NCBI GenBank assembly: GCA_013306675.1
Contig: JABLUY010000206.1
Location: 1-64,000, forward strand
Length of the DNA: 64,000 nucleotides
Direction: 5' to 3'
Origin: Thraustochytrium sp. TN22
Lineage: Eukaryota; Sar; Bigyra; Thraustochytrida; Thraustochytriidae
The notes beneath the pieces were generated by a model. It was not told the DNA's origin. It saw only the letters and a list, made by a program, of their open reading frames with translations, and did not search any database. Positions 1 to 8,951 of the stretch are shown in pieces. The translations under genes were made by a program, and so were the position numbers. How positions within the stretch are numbered: the stretch's first letter is position 1; every line of letters starts with the position of its first letter.

Positions 1-72
1 TGAAGTTGAGTGGTGCCTGCGCCGCGCCGTTCAGAGGGACCTCAAGGACCAGCTTCTCGTGTCGTTTTCACC
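1..72. repeat. 72-bp direct repeat, copy 1 (copy 2 at 6393-6464)
   Basis: These 72 bases recur at 6393-6464 with one mismatch, and the similarity stops abruptly on the right in both places. Read on the minus strand both copies encode the same coding-like peptide (key part EKLVLEVPLNGAAQAPLNF), with in-frame stops just upstream and a possible AG splice acceptor before the AAG codon. Copy 1 runs off the left edge. It looks like a duplicated piece of an exon, not a regulatory element. Confidence 0.8.
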
Positions 73-151
73 TCTTGCGCAGCGGGTTCGTCTTGCGTTC
101 CGACATCTCAACCGCAGCTTGCCTTGGACTCCTGCGCCTCATTCGCCCAGG

Positions 152-705
152 TTACCCTGCAGTCCGGATATGCGCGGCGCGCAGGGACTTGTACACGAGG
201 CTCTTGCCCCACCGGCCTATTTGACGCGAGTCGCGCATGCCGAGCGGGAACAGGCGTGGCAGCACGACAGCCAACTCGCTCGGCTCAACCCAGCGGACGT
301 ACCGGTCGTCACGAAGATGAGGCATGGCAGCCTCAAACCGCTTCGCGGCCGGAGACCGTCTCGCAGCCGCCACAATTTCTTGTGCCTGTTTCTTGCGCGC
401 TGCCGTCTGCTGTCTCAACTTTGATGCAAAGTATCTTGACCTTGTCTTCGACGTTATCCTCGACCAGCCTTGGCATCGGTCATCTTCGGCTCCATGTCAG
501 TCTCAGCCGCAAGCGCAGCCGCAGCGGCAGCGTCGGCGCCCTCTTGGTCATTGTCGCCATCCCCTTCATCCACATCCTCTGGACCTTTTGGGCTGAGCAC
601 ATTCGTCGTGCACTCCAGTGACTTGATGCACGTGATTGCATGTGCCGCATTGCACGGAGGAGTCAAGCGCGAAATCAGCCGCATGCCCAAGTGAGGAAGA
701 AAACA
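152..705 (-). pseudogene. possible spliced or decayed coding region, unknown protein
   Basis: Three overlapping minus-strand stretches look coding but do not share a frame. About 690-454 encodes an acidic Ala-rich stretch with GPEDVDEGDGDNDQEG. An ATG at 476 opens a frame to 333 beginning MPRLVEDNVEDKVKILCIKV. The frame ending at 152 encodes HLRDDRYVRWVEPSELAVV and GRWGKSLVYKSLRAAHI and has no ATG. This could be one gene with short introns or a decayed gene. I recognise no family. Confidence 0.3.
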
Positions 706-725
706 TGCCCAAGTGAGGAAGAAAA
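682..725. repeat. 22-bp tandem duplication
   Basis: The unit catgcccaagtgaggaagaa plus aa occurs twice head to tail with no mismatch. It lies between the uncertain coding stretch on its left and the Cys-rich reading frame on its right. Confidence 0.85.
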
Positions 726-918
726 CGATGTTGGTCAGCTTGTGCCATCCGTCCAACACTAGCACACGTGAACACTTGCTCTGTGTGCGCGACGGTCTCT
801 GTGCACTGTGAACACAAGCTGACTTCGAAGCTGGTTTCTGACCGCAATGAAGTGCCGCACTCGCAAACTCTTGAGCAATCACGTACTCGACGCCGGCGCA
901 CCAGTCGCTCTCGTCGCA

Positions 919-1332
919 TCAGAGCCCCGAGCAGTAGTCGAAGACCTCGTCGTTCATGGAGGCCACGTCGAGAGTGAAGACGTAGTCGTCGCTGATGGCG
1001 CCCACGCAGTTGCCCGCGCGCGGGAATTTGAGCTGCGCGCGGCAGCCCGTGCCGATGAACTCGCTCACGTCCTCGGAGCTGCTCGACTCGGTTAGCCGGT
1101 ACGGCTCGACCTCGCCCGCGTCGCAGGCGCGCAGCGAGGCGGAGGCCACGCAGTCCAGCGGCTCGTCGGCCAGGTCCAGGATCCAGGCCAGGTCTTCCTC
1201 GCCCACCAGGTTCTCGTCCGTGATGAGCTCGCAGTAGCGGCCGAAGACGTCGAAGCCGACGCAGAACTCGTCGTTGTAGCGGCACATGGCGCGGCACACT
1301 TGGTGTCGGTCCACAAGTACGCCCGCGACCAT
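919..1332 (-). CDS. short Cys-rich protein behind a duplicated promoter
   Basis: This frame encodes 137 residues from ATG (1332) to TGA. The first five residues, MVAGV, are identical to those of the fatty acyl-CoA reductase ending at 2151, because the start codon lies in a duplicated block (1318-1397 and 3387-3466). After that the sequences are unrelated. The rest has nine cysteines (among them CRAMCRYNDEFC and FGRYCELITDE) and many acidic residues, and looks like part of an extracellular or lumenal protein, although no signal peptide follows this start. I recognise no family. The simplest reading is a gene fragment captured behind a copied promoter; it may be expressed or may be debris. Confidence 0.5.
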   Translation of the reverse strand: MVAGVLVDRHQVCRAMCRYNDEFCVGFDVFGRYCELITDENLVGEEDLAWILDLADEPLDCVASASLRACDAGEVEPYRLTESSSSEDVSEFIGTGCRAQLKFPRAGNCVGAISDDYVFTLDVASMNDEVFDYCSGL

Positions 1333-2005
1333 CTTTCTGCTTGCTCTTCTTGGTTCTCAAACTTCGTTCGCTACCGACCTTCCTCTCTCCGATCAGGTGC
1401 TTTCCAAAAAAGGTTCAGGGTCAGCTTGCTCTTGCCGCGCGCGCGCAGAGCGCCGATCCTCACGAGTCCTCGGCCCGCTAGCTGAGCCTGAGGCGGCCTG
1501 AGGCGGCCTGGGGCGGCCTGAGGCGGAGGAGGGCTGGGTTCCCGGTTGCGGTCACCCTGGGGAGGATCCTCGCTGTCGTACGATGCGTGCCGCTGCTAAC
1601 GTTACTACTACCTCGCACGCCGGCCCTGGCCCGCGCAGCACGGTGTTATAGAGCAGCGCTGGCGCGTCACGGTCGAGTCACGAAGTGGTGTTGCGTTGCC
1701 GGTCGTCGCGGGCCAGTTGCGGCGGATGTAATGATTCGGATGGACTCGACCGCCATCCCATCTGATCACACTCAAAAAGATCACTGACGAGTACGGATAC
1801 CGCGTTGGTAAGAGGTTACGAGCCCGAGGATGTCACCGTGACCTTCCGCTTGTGCGTGCAGTGTTGGAGCAACCGAACGTGAAGTCTGTTTCCCCCCTGA
1901 TACCCAAACTCTAGCCTCCCACCAACATGCCTGGCTCGTCGCGGGTTGGCAGAGACGCGTGCGTCAGCGGTGCTTCTACGATCGCTGCCAGTGCGCGGCC
2001 AGGAA
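1318..2005. repeat. duplicated promoter/5' block, copy 1
   Basis: The first 80 bases (1318-1397) match 3387-3466 with one visible mismatch and include the start codon region of the minus-strand gene on each left side. Weaker, gapped similarity continues for about 700 bp: a shared gcttgctcttgccgcg stretch (near 1426 and 3508), a shared gagtcacga...gtggtgttgc stretch (near 1674 and 3799), and gtgcgtcagc...gtgcgcggccagg at the far end (near 1950 and 4118). No convincing gene lies between 1333 and 2150, so this block fills the intergenic space. Confidence 0.75.
1487..1526. repeat. 10-bp tandem repeat (cctgaggcgg x4)
   Basis: There are four head-to-tail copies of cctgaggcgg with one substitution in the third. 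It lies inside the duplicated promoter block and has no counterpart in copy 2, so it arose after the duplication or was lost from the other copy. Confidence 0.85.
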
Positions 2006-2150
2006 AAGACTGGCAAAAGCCGGCAAACGCAGCATCGACAGGGAGCGCGATGACCGCACTTTGCTGAAGCCAGTCATGCAGCCTTCCCAACGCCCCGCGC
2101 CTTGGCAAGGGAGGGTGTCAGCACGCCATCAAAACTTCAACCCCATTTTT

Positions 2151-3401
2151 TTAGCAGGTGTGAAGAGACCCAGTGAGCAAGGCCTGGGGCTCACGCGAGT
2201 TGAGCGCAACGTACGCCTTGCGGTGAATGATACAAACGTCGACGGCGGCGGGCATGGCGGCGACGTGGGCGTCCTTGTCGAAACCAGGGAGGACGTCCTG
2301 GATGGAGAGCGTCTGGTCGTGCCAGTGCAGCATGCCGGTCGTGGCCATGACGGTCGGCATCATGACCTTCTTGAGGCGAAGCAGAGGCCGCGCCTTGGGC
2401 ACGAAGACGCGCTTGGGTTGGTCGATGAGCACGTCGGCGACGGCGGCAAGGCGCCTCGAGGGGGTCATCATGCAGGCGCGGACCTTGAAGTGGCGCTTGA
2501 TGTCCTCCAAAAGCTTCTCGGAGCTGGCATTGACCGAATTTGCGAGGAAGAAGTGGCGCGACGGGCCGTACGTTGGGTCCAGCACCGCGCGCAGCGTGCC
2601 GAGCGCGACGTAGTCGACCGGCACCACGTTGGTCGCGCCCTTGGTGCACACGGAGCTCCAGGCGCCCGTGCTAATGGCCAGTGTGAGGCCAACATTGCTC
2701 GCGAGACTGTCGATCCAGCCCGGCTTGGGAAACACCCAGCTTTGCGTGACGACGGACGGCCGCACGATGCGGAACTTGTCGCGCAGGCCCAGCTCCGTGG
2801 CCAGGCGCTCCTGCTGCGCCTCCGCGACCTGCTTCGTGTACATGTAAGGCACCGTGTGGAAGGATTTCTCGAAGCTGCACGGCATGCCTTCCTCGGGCGC
2901 GACGTACTTGGCCTCGTCGCCCTTGTTCGGGACCACGAAGGCGGTTGACATGTACACGTAGTTGCGCAGCGAAGGGAAACCGGCCGCTACCTGAAGCAGC
3001 GCAACCGCAGGCTCGACGTTGAGCTTGATCATTTCCTCCACCGTTTTGTTGAAGCTGATGGAGGCCGCCAGATTGATGACGTGCGTGGCGTCGCGCACCG
3101 GGCCGAGGGCCTTGTTGCTCGGGTCGAGCGACATAAGGTCTGCCTCCACGACCTTGATCCTCTGCGCGGCCAGCTCCATGTCCACGTCGAGGTCATGCAA
3201 GACCTTGTTGACGCGCTCTAGCGGGCTGACACCGCGTTTGGGCCGCACAACGACGACGATCTCATCAAAGGCCCCCTCCGTTTCATGCAGTGCCATGGCA
3301 AGCACGAGCTTGCCAATGAAGCCGGTCGCCCCGGTGAGGAGCAGACGTGTCTTGCCATCCAGCGCCTTGTCGCTCTCCAGCCAGCTTACGCCCGCGACCA
3401 T
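2151..3401 (-). CDS. fatty acyl-CoA reductase (NAD-binding_4 family)
   Basis: This 416-residue protein starts with a Rossmann fold: the nucleotide-binding motif TGATGFIG is at residues 23-30, and the short-chain-dehydrogenase-type YxxxK occurs as YMYTK. Family members reduce fatty acyl-CoA with NADPH to fatty alcohol, used for wax esters and ether lipids, usually at the ER or peroxisome. Compared with typical reductases of about 500 residues, the C-terminal FAR_C region is short, ending after RKAYVALNSREPQALL. The start is fixed by the fold beginning 20 residues after the ATG. Promoter and start codon lie in a block also found upstream of the small gene at 919-1332. The exact substrate cannot be read from sequence. 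Confidence 0.85.
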   Translation of the reverse strand: MVAGVSWLESDKALDGKTRLLLTGATGFIGKLVLAMALHETEGAFDEIVVVVRPKRGVSPLERVNKVLHDLDVDMELAAQRIKVVEADLMSLDPSNKALGPVRDATHVINLAASISFNKTVEEMIKLNVEPAVALLQVAAGFPSLRNYVYMSTAFVVPNKGDEAKYVAPEEGMPCSFEKSFHTVPYMYTKQVAEAQQERLATELGLRDKFRIVRPSVVTQSWVFPKPGWIDSLASNVGLTLAISTGAWSSVCTKGATNVVPVDYVALGTLRAVLDPTYGPSRHFFLANSVNASSEKLLEDIKRHFKVRACMMTPSRRLAAVADVLIDQPKRVFVPKARPLLRLKKVMMPTVMATTGMLHWHDQTLSIQDVLPGFDKDAHVAAMPAAVDVCIIHRKAYVALNSREPQALLTGSLHTC

Positions 3402-4190
3402 CTTTCTGCTTGCTCTTCTTGGTTCTCAAACTTCGTTCGCTACCGACCTTCCTCTCTCCGGTCAGGCTCCGATTGCTGTGTACTACTCCCAGGGCCGTTC
3501 GGGGTCTGCTTGCTCTTGCCGCGCCGCGCAAAGCGCCGATCGTCAAGCGACGGCCCGACAAGCTTACGCCGGCCGCGGCCGTGACCGTGACTGGAGGGTC
3601 CGCGTAGTCACGATGTTGTCCGGCGCCGCAGATGAGGGGTCCGCGCTGGCTGTCGGAGTTCTTGGGCTGTAGTTGCCGCTGTACGAATCAGTACGACGCC
3701 GCTGCCTTGCGTGGGCTTGCGTGGGCTTGCAGGGGGGCCGATGGCGCGTTGACAAGCGTTGCCGACACTGTCAGCGCCTGTCAGCGCTGGCTCGTCGAGT
3801 CACGAGCTGCAGTGGTGTTGCACCCCATGACCCAACCGGTGGTCAATCGCGGCGGATGTGATTACTAATTCAAGTTCGGATTAACTTGAGCGGAGCAAGC
3901 CGCCTGAGCCCTAGGTAGGCCTAGGCCTACTGCCGGTGCTGTCTCATCTCAGAAGGCGTGGTACCATGGTACTACACTGTGGCACGGGTATCATGGTTGG
4001 TCCAATTTTTGCCAGTAGCGTTGCCTGGCCTCTGCCTGGCACCCATACGATCACCCAGCACCGTGCTGTCGATACACGTGTCTGGCTCTCGCTGTTGGTT
4101 CGAGCGGCGTCGAGATTGTGCGTCAGCGACGCCTCTGATCGATCTACAATCGCTGTGCCAGCTGAGTGCGCGGCCAGGTAAAGCCAGTAG
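3387..4190. repeat. duplicated promoter/5' block, copy 2
   Basis: This is the counterpart of 1318-2005 and contains the first codons and upstream region of the fatty acyl-CoA reductase. It is longer than copy 1 because of scattered insertions. On its right, up to the peptidase gene at 4323, lies a short run of A and a patch of gatcgactcg-like repeats (4205-4300). I see no gene between 3402 and 4322. Confidence 0.75.
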
Positions 4191-4322
4191 CTGGCTCGAA
4201 AAAAAAAAGGGTCGGCTCGAAGATCGGTCGATTCGACCGATCGACTCGATCGACTCGGAAGGCAAGGGAATCAGGGCATCTAACTTTATCGATCGGTAGG
4301 CTACACAGAAAGGCACAAGATG

Positions 4323-6216
4323 CTACACGGCATGGCTAAAGGATGATTGGCCCTGCAAGCGAACGTTGCGGGCCGATCCAGCGTGATGAAAGGATGTTTG
4401 GGGATGCAAGCGCGAGGCCTGCTGCTGCTGCTGCTGCTGCTGTTGCTGCTGCGGCTGCATGGACGGCGGCGGCGGCGAGGCATGCGCAAAGGAAGTCTGC
4501 GGGTGCAGACGGGAGTTGGCATAGTGCGGATTGGACGCCGAGGTGGCGAAGAGCGGGTCGGAACCCGAGCCACCAGGCGGCCCGACAAAAGCGAGCTCCT
4601 GCACGTGAGCAGGTGGCCGCTTGGCGTGGCGATGCTTGCGACGCCTGTGCATGGTAATTGCAAAAATGGCAAGCATGAGGACACCAACACCACCGACAGA
4701 GCCGATGATGATGATGATGAGGCCGCCCATGCCATCATCGTCCTCCTCGCCCTCGTCGCTCGACGAGGAGCCGCCGGCGCCGGCAACGTCGTCGCCATAG
4801 TCATCGCCTTCACTCGCGGGGCGGCCCCAAACGTTGGTCGGGTAAGGCGTCGGGTTGGGCGTAGGCGGGTCCGTCTCAAGGCCCGGAAGGGAAGCGGAGG
4901 TGTCACCGTCATCGGTAGTAGGAGACTCGGTCTCTGCCATCACCACGGGCGCTCTGGAAGGACGCACCGTGGGCCTCTGCGTGGGAATGCGAGCGGTGGG
5001 CTCCGGGGTCGGCGAGCTGCCCGCCTCCGTGACCTTGGTCGGATACGGCGTGGGCTGCATCTCGGCGAGCGTGGTGGGCTTGGGAGTGGGCTTTGGGGTC
5101 CCGGTTGGCGTGCTGGTCTGGGCGTCACAGTCCTGCGACAGCTTGGGGTACGTAAAGTTCATGACATCGCCGCTGGTGCTGAAGCCGGAGAGCACGTGGC
5201 CGGAGCAAAGGCCCTCGTCCATGAGCGTGTAGGAGTTGAGCGAAGGCTCGGATGCGTCCGTGAGCGCCGAGCGGCCGGAGCGCCACCAGTCGCCCGAGTC
5301 GCCGTCGTTGACGTCCTTCTCGAGGTCAAAGTCGCCATCGGCCTGAATGAGGCGCACCATGTAGTGGGTGTCGGGCCAGCCGGAGAGCGGCGGGTAGGAG
5401 GTGTAGCTGTTCGACGAAGTCTTCGGGTCGACGTGATAGATGAGAATGCCGCCAGGCAAGAGCGCGTCGAAGCCCTTGGCCTGGCGGTTCTCGAGCAGCA
5501 GGTAATCCTTGGTGAGCGTGCCGTCGGGGCGCGCGAAGTTAATGCGGGTGACGGCGCCATCCGCGCCGTCCTGCACGGCGGGAAGTTTGTAGACGCCGGG
5601 CTCGGAGACGACGACAGGGTCGACGACGCCGAGGCTCTCCTTGGTCCAAGCGCACATGCTGGACGGGTAGCGCTGCGAGTTGTCAGGCCCCCAGGCGTCG
5701 GACATGAGCCCATAGACGCCGAGGCCCTTAGACTGCTCCGTGCGGTCGTAGAGGTCCGGGACGCCGAGGAAGTGAGTCATCTCGTGCGCGACGACGCCGA
5801 TGTGCGCGATCTCGGTGCCAGAGCTGCCCCAGAGGCCGGCGCTGGCGGCGTAGTAGGAGATCTTGATGTCGTTTTCGGAGTAATACGCGGGCGAGAGCCG
5901 GTACTCGTGGCTCCAGATGCGCGTGGAGCTCTCGCTGCCCGACAGCTCGGCTCCGTGGCCCGAGTGCACAATGGTGAAGACATCAACCTTGCCATCGCCG
6001 TCGAGGTCAAAGTCAGCGTAGTCGATACCCAGGTCGTTTTCCGCCGTGGCGAGCGCCTCGGAGATGGCGTCGCGGAAGAGCGCATCGGAGCAGAGCCCGT
6101 TGCATGTGCAGGTGCCGCCGCAGATGGTCTCCGGGTCGCCGGCGGCCTGCAGCTCAGTGTACGAGACGTCGACCCAACCGACAATGGTATTCTTGATGGA
6201 GGCGCGCGGGGCCGCA
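4323..6216 (-). CDS. M6-family (immune inhibitor A-like) metallopeptidase, membrane-anchored, 5' end missing
   Basis: The catalytic domain shows the zinc motif HEMTHFLGVPDLYD (HExxH plus downstream aspartate) typical of peptidase family M6, preceded by DFDLDGDGKVD and VHSGHG. A Pro/Thr-rich stalk follows, then one membrane helix (GLIIIIIGSVGGVGVLMLAI), a basic stop-transfer stretch, poly-Gln, and three copies of a (Q)xSFxHA motif at the C-terminus. It should be a type I surface or secretory-pathway protease with a cytosolic tail. The frame stays open to 6359 but has no ATG; conserved sequence begins near IKNTIVGWV. A GCGCAG acceptor just before 6216 after a pyrimidine-rich stretch suggests an upstream exon. 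Signal peptide and propeptide are therefore missing from this exon. Confidence 0.7.
4419..4453. repeat. CTG/CAG trinucleotide run encoding poly-Gln
   Basis: An almost pure run of ctg on the plus strand is read as CAG on the minus strand. It gives eleven glutamines in the cytosolic tail of the M6-like peptidase. Confidence 0.9.
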
Positions 6217-6392
6217 CTGCGCGGCGAGGGCGGGAAACTAGCCGCGGGTGAAACCTGGGAACACGGGAAACAGAGCTGGTGCTCCAGAACTTGCGTCGAT
6301 GCGTCGGGCCTCGCTGGTGCTGGTCGTGGAGGCTTGTGGTCACGGTGAGGAGTTCTCAATAGACCGGTTCAGGGATGCCTGCGCGAAGATCT

Positions 6393-6464
6393 TGAAGTTG
6401 AGTGGTGCCTGCGCCGCGCCGTTCAGAGGGACCTCAAGGACCAGCTTCTCGTGTCGTTATCACC
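6393..6464. repeat. 72-bp direct repeat, copy 2 (copy 1 at 1-72)
   Basis: This differs from copy 1 by one base. On the minus strand the coding-like reading continues to the left as KIFAQASLNRSIENSS before a stop at about 6345. It lies in the 5' region of the M6-like peptidase, between a candidate signal-peptide exon and the catalytic exon. Confidence 0.8.
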
Positions 6465-6555
6465 GTGCCCTGACCACGCTGCTCACTGCGCCGTTGCGCC
6501 GCCAGCGAGCTGAACGGTCGCGTAGCATGTGAAGCGCGTTGTTGTGAGGTGCGGG

Positions 6556-6675
6556 TCATTGCTCTTCATCGTTGGCCGTGGCCCCGTCCGGAGCAGTAGC
6601 TACTGACATTCCGGCAGCGTGGAGGCGAGAGAGAAGAATTGAAACCACCGCTTGCACCAAGAGGCTCCGATGCAT
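6556..6675 (-). CDS. candidate signal-peptide exon for the M6-like peptidase
   Basis: A 39-codon frame opens with ATG at 6675 and begins MHRSLLVQAVVSILLSRLHA, a typical n-region, hydrophobic core and small-residue cleavage site. It lies upstream of, and on the same strand as, the startless peptidase exon. A donor inside it (for example the GT in TCAGTAGCT) would let it splice onward. No propeptide sequence is visible between the two, so a rearranged 5' end remains equally possible. Confidence 0.35.
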   Translation of the reverse strand: MHRSLLVQAVVSILLSRLHAAGMSVATAPDGATANDEEQ

Positions 6676-6740
6676 GCGCGCGGCGCACAAGACTTTGAGG
6701 TTTTGTTCGTGATGGGTTTACAGGCACTGTGAGAGAAGGG

Positions 6741-8267
6741 TCAGCCAAGGGCGGAGGTGTTGTAGTGAAGCATGAGAATTTCGGCGACCTCGCGGATCTT
6801 CTCGACGGCGTCCTCGAGGTCGGCGCGCGTGTGGCCGGCGGAGATGCAGAAGCGGACGCGGCTGCCGTTGAGGCTGACGGCGGGGAAGCCGACGCAGACG
6901 ACGGCCAGGCCGCGCTCCATGCATAGCGCGTGGAAGAGGCTGAGCTTGGTGGGCACGTAGAGCATGACCGGGATGACGGGGGAGTCCTCGTCGCCGAGGA
7001 CCTGCAGGCCCATGCGCATGAGCTCGCGGCGAAAGTAGTTGGCGTTGTCGCGAATGTCCTGCAGCTTGCGGCGGCCGAGGTCGGTGCCGTCCTCGCCGTC
7101 GATGATGCGCAGGGAGGTGATGATCTGCTGGGCCACGACGGGCGACATGGACTGCGCCAGCACCGTGCCGGCGCTCTGCGTGCGGATGTGATCGATAAAC
7201 TCGCGCGAGGCCGCCACGTAGCCGCCCATGCCGCTGAAGCTCTTGGTGAAGGTACCCATGAGGATGTCAATATCGGCGGGGTCGACGCCGGCATGCTCGC
7301 AAATGCCGCGGCCCGTGGCGCCCAGGGCGCCGATGGAGTGCGCCTCGTCGACGTACATGTAGGCCTTGTACTTCTTGGCCATGGCCACGATGCCCGCCAG
7401 CTCGCAGACCTCGCCCTCCATGCTGTAGATGCCCTCCACCATGACGAGGATCTTGCGCCAGGGCCGGTTCGTGAGCGGCTGGCCCTCGATGATGGCGGTC
7501 TGCAGCACGTTCTCGAGGTGGTTGACGTTGTTGTGCTTGAAGACGCGGATCGTGGCGCCCGAGGCGCGCGAGCCGTTCACGATGGACGTGTGGTTGAGCG
7601 TGTCGCTGATGAGCAGGCAGCCCTTGCCGAAAAAGGCCGGGATGGCCGTCTGGTTGGTGCCGTAGCCCATGTTGAAGACCACGGCCGCCTCCTTGCCCAC
7701 GAACTTGGCGATGCGCTCCTCCAGCTCCTTGTGCACGGCCGTGTAGCCGCCGCTCACGGGCGAGGCGGACGCCGTGACGCCAAAGTCGTCCAGCGTCTGC
7801 ATGACGCGGTCGCGGCAGGTGTTCTGCCAGTCGTCCGCAAACCCCAGGTAGTTGTACGAGCCCAGGTTGACGCACGACTTGGTCGAGTCCAGCAGGTCCA
7901 CGCTGCCGTCCGGGTTGCGCTGGCGCATCACCACGGTGATGCGCGCGCCGGGCGAGCTGGACACCACGTTGTTGAGGCAGTTCCACAGCCGGCTCGCCAG
8001 GTGTCGGCTGTAGAACGAGTCGTACCCCTTCACCAGCGCCGGCGCGTCCTTGGGGTCCTTGCGTTTTCTCCTCTGCAGCACAACGTCCACCAGGTCATAC
8101 CACAGCCCGATCAGCACGGCGCACACGTAGATGTAGTACGTGCTAAACTGCACGATGGAGCTCTGCGCCGGCTCCGCCAGGTCCGAGATGCTCTTCGTGC
8201 GCGACCGCATGCGCGGCATCGCCTCCTCCATCGCCGCGGCCTCGCGCCGCTCCGTCGCCTTGCACAT
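6741..8267 (-). CDS. LCB2: serine palmitoyltransferase subunit 2 (LCB2)
   Basis: The enzyme condenses serine with palmitoyl-CoA to 3-ketodihydrosphingosine, the first step of sphingolipid synthesis, at the ER membrane together with LCB1. The 508-residue protein has an N-terminal membrane helix (YYIYVCAVLIGLWYDLVDVV), the alpha-oxoamine synthase fold, VDEAHS at about 306-311 contacting PLP, and the PLP lysine in GTFTKSF at about K342, which marks the catalytic subunit. The ATG at 8267 gives a normal length; the frame stays open far upstream through GC-rich sequence antisense to the neighbouring gene, which I discount. It is transcribed divergently from the gene at 8952. Confidence 0.95.
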   Translation of the reverse strand: MCKATERREAAAMEEAMPRMRSRTKSISDLAEPAQSSIVQFSTYYIYVCAVLIGLWYDLVDVVLQRRKRKDPKDAPALVKGYDSFYSRHLASRLWNCLNNVVSSSPGARITVVMRQRNPDGSVDLLDSTKSCVNLGSYNYLGFADDWQNTCRDRVMQTLDDFGVTASASPVSGGYTAVHKELEERIAKFVGKEAAVVFNMGYGTNQTAIPAFFGKGCLLISDTLNHTSIVNGSRASGATIRVFKHNNVNHLENVLQTAIIEGQPLTNRPWRKILVMVEGIYSMEGEVCELAGIVAMAKKYKAYMYVDEAHSIGALGATGRGICEHAGVDPADIDILMGTFTKSFSGMGGYVAASREFIDHIRTQSAGTVLAQSMSPVVAQQIITSLRIIDGEDGTDLGRRKLQDIRDNANYFRRELMRMGLQVLGDEDSPVIPVMLYVPTKLSLFHALCMERGLAVVCVGFPAVSLNGSRVRFCISAGHTRADLEDAVEKIREVAEILMLHYNTSALG

Positions 8268-8951
8268 GCTGCCGCCTCCTTTCGCTTGCTTTTTGCTTTG
8301 CTTGCTTTGCTCCGTGCTGCCTGCGTGGCAGGCGCTGCGCCCGCACGCCGCGCCAGACGCGCGCGCGCCGCCCCAGGGCCGCCGCCACGCTGCGCCGCGC
8401 CGCGCCGAGCCGCGCCGAGCCGCGCCGCGCCGAGCCGCGCCGAGCCGCCGCGCCGCCGCCGCCGCCGCCCGCGCCGCCGCAGCGGGAAAGGCCCGAGGAA
8501 TGGAGTTTGATTTGCTTGCATGTCGCCGACGCCGCGCGCGCGCCGCGTGCTCGAACGTTCTGAGAACAGAAATGGAGAGAACGGAAAGAACGGCGGGCAG
8601 CGCGCGGCCTGGCGCGGCCTGCGCCGGCCCCGGCGCGCTGGCGAAGCGCCCGCAGCCGGGCGACGGACCCCGCCTTGCGGCGCTCCGCGCGGCGCCTGCG
8701 CGACGCCATGCCCCATCGCATGGCGCCGACGCGCCGGGCGCGCCGGGCGCGCGGTCCTTGAGGAAGACGCCGACGGAACGGGGTACGGAGCAGTCGTGTC
8801 CCGGGTGTGCGCGGCGTGGTTCGGTTTTTACTGTCAGGCTTGGCCTGGCTTGCTCGATGGTGGCGCTCGCGGCGCTGGCAGGATGCCGCGCGGCAGTCGG
8901 GAGCGCTCGGCGCAAGGCGAGACGTGAGGCGAGGCGAGGCGAGCAGCCGGC
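8268..8951. promoter_or_regulatory. divergent intergenic region between LCB2 and the EF-hand/SAM gene
   Basis: These 684 bp separate two start codons pointing away from each other, so both promoters must lie here. Very GC-rich gccgc/gagcc simple sequence at about 8380-8480 lies next to the LCB2 side, and gaggcgaggcgag repeats at about 8920-8945 directly precede the other start. I can define no TATA box or specific factor site. Confidence 0.55.
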
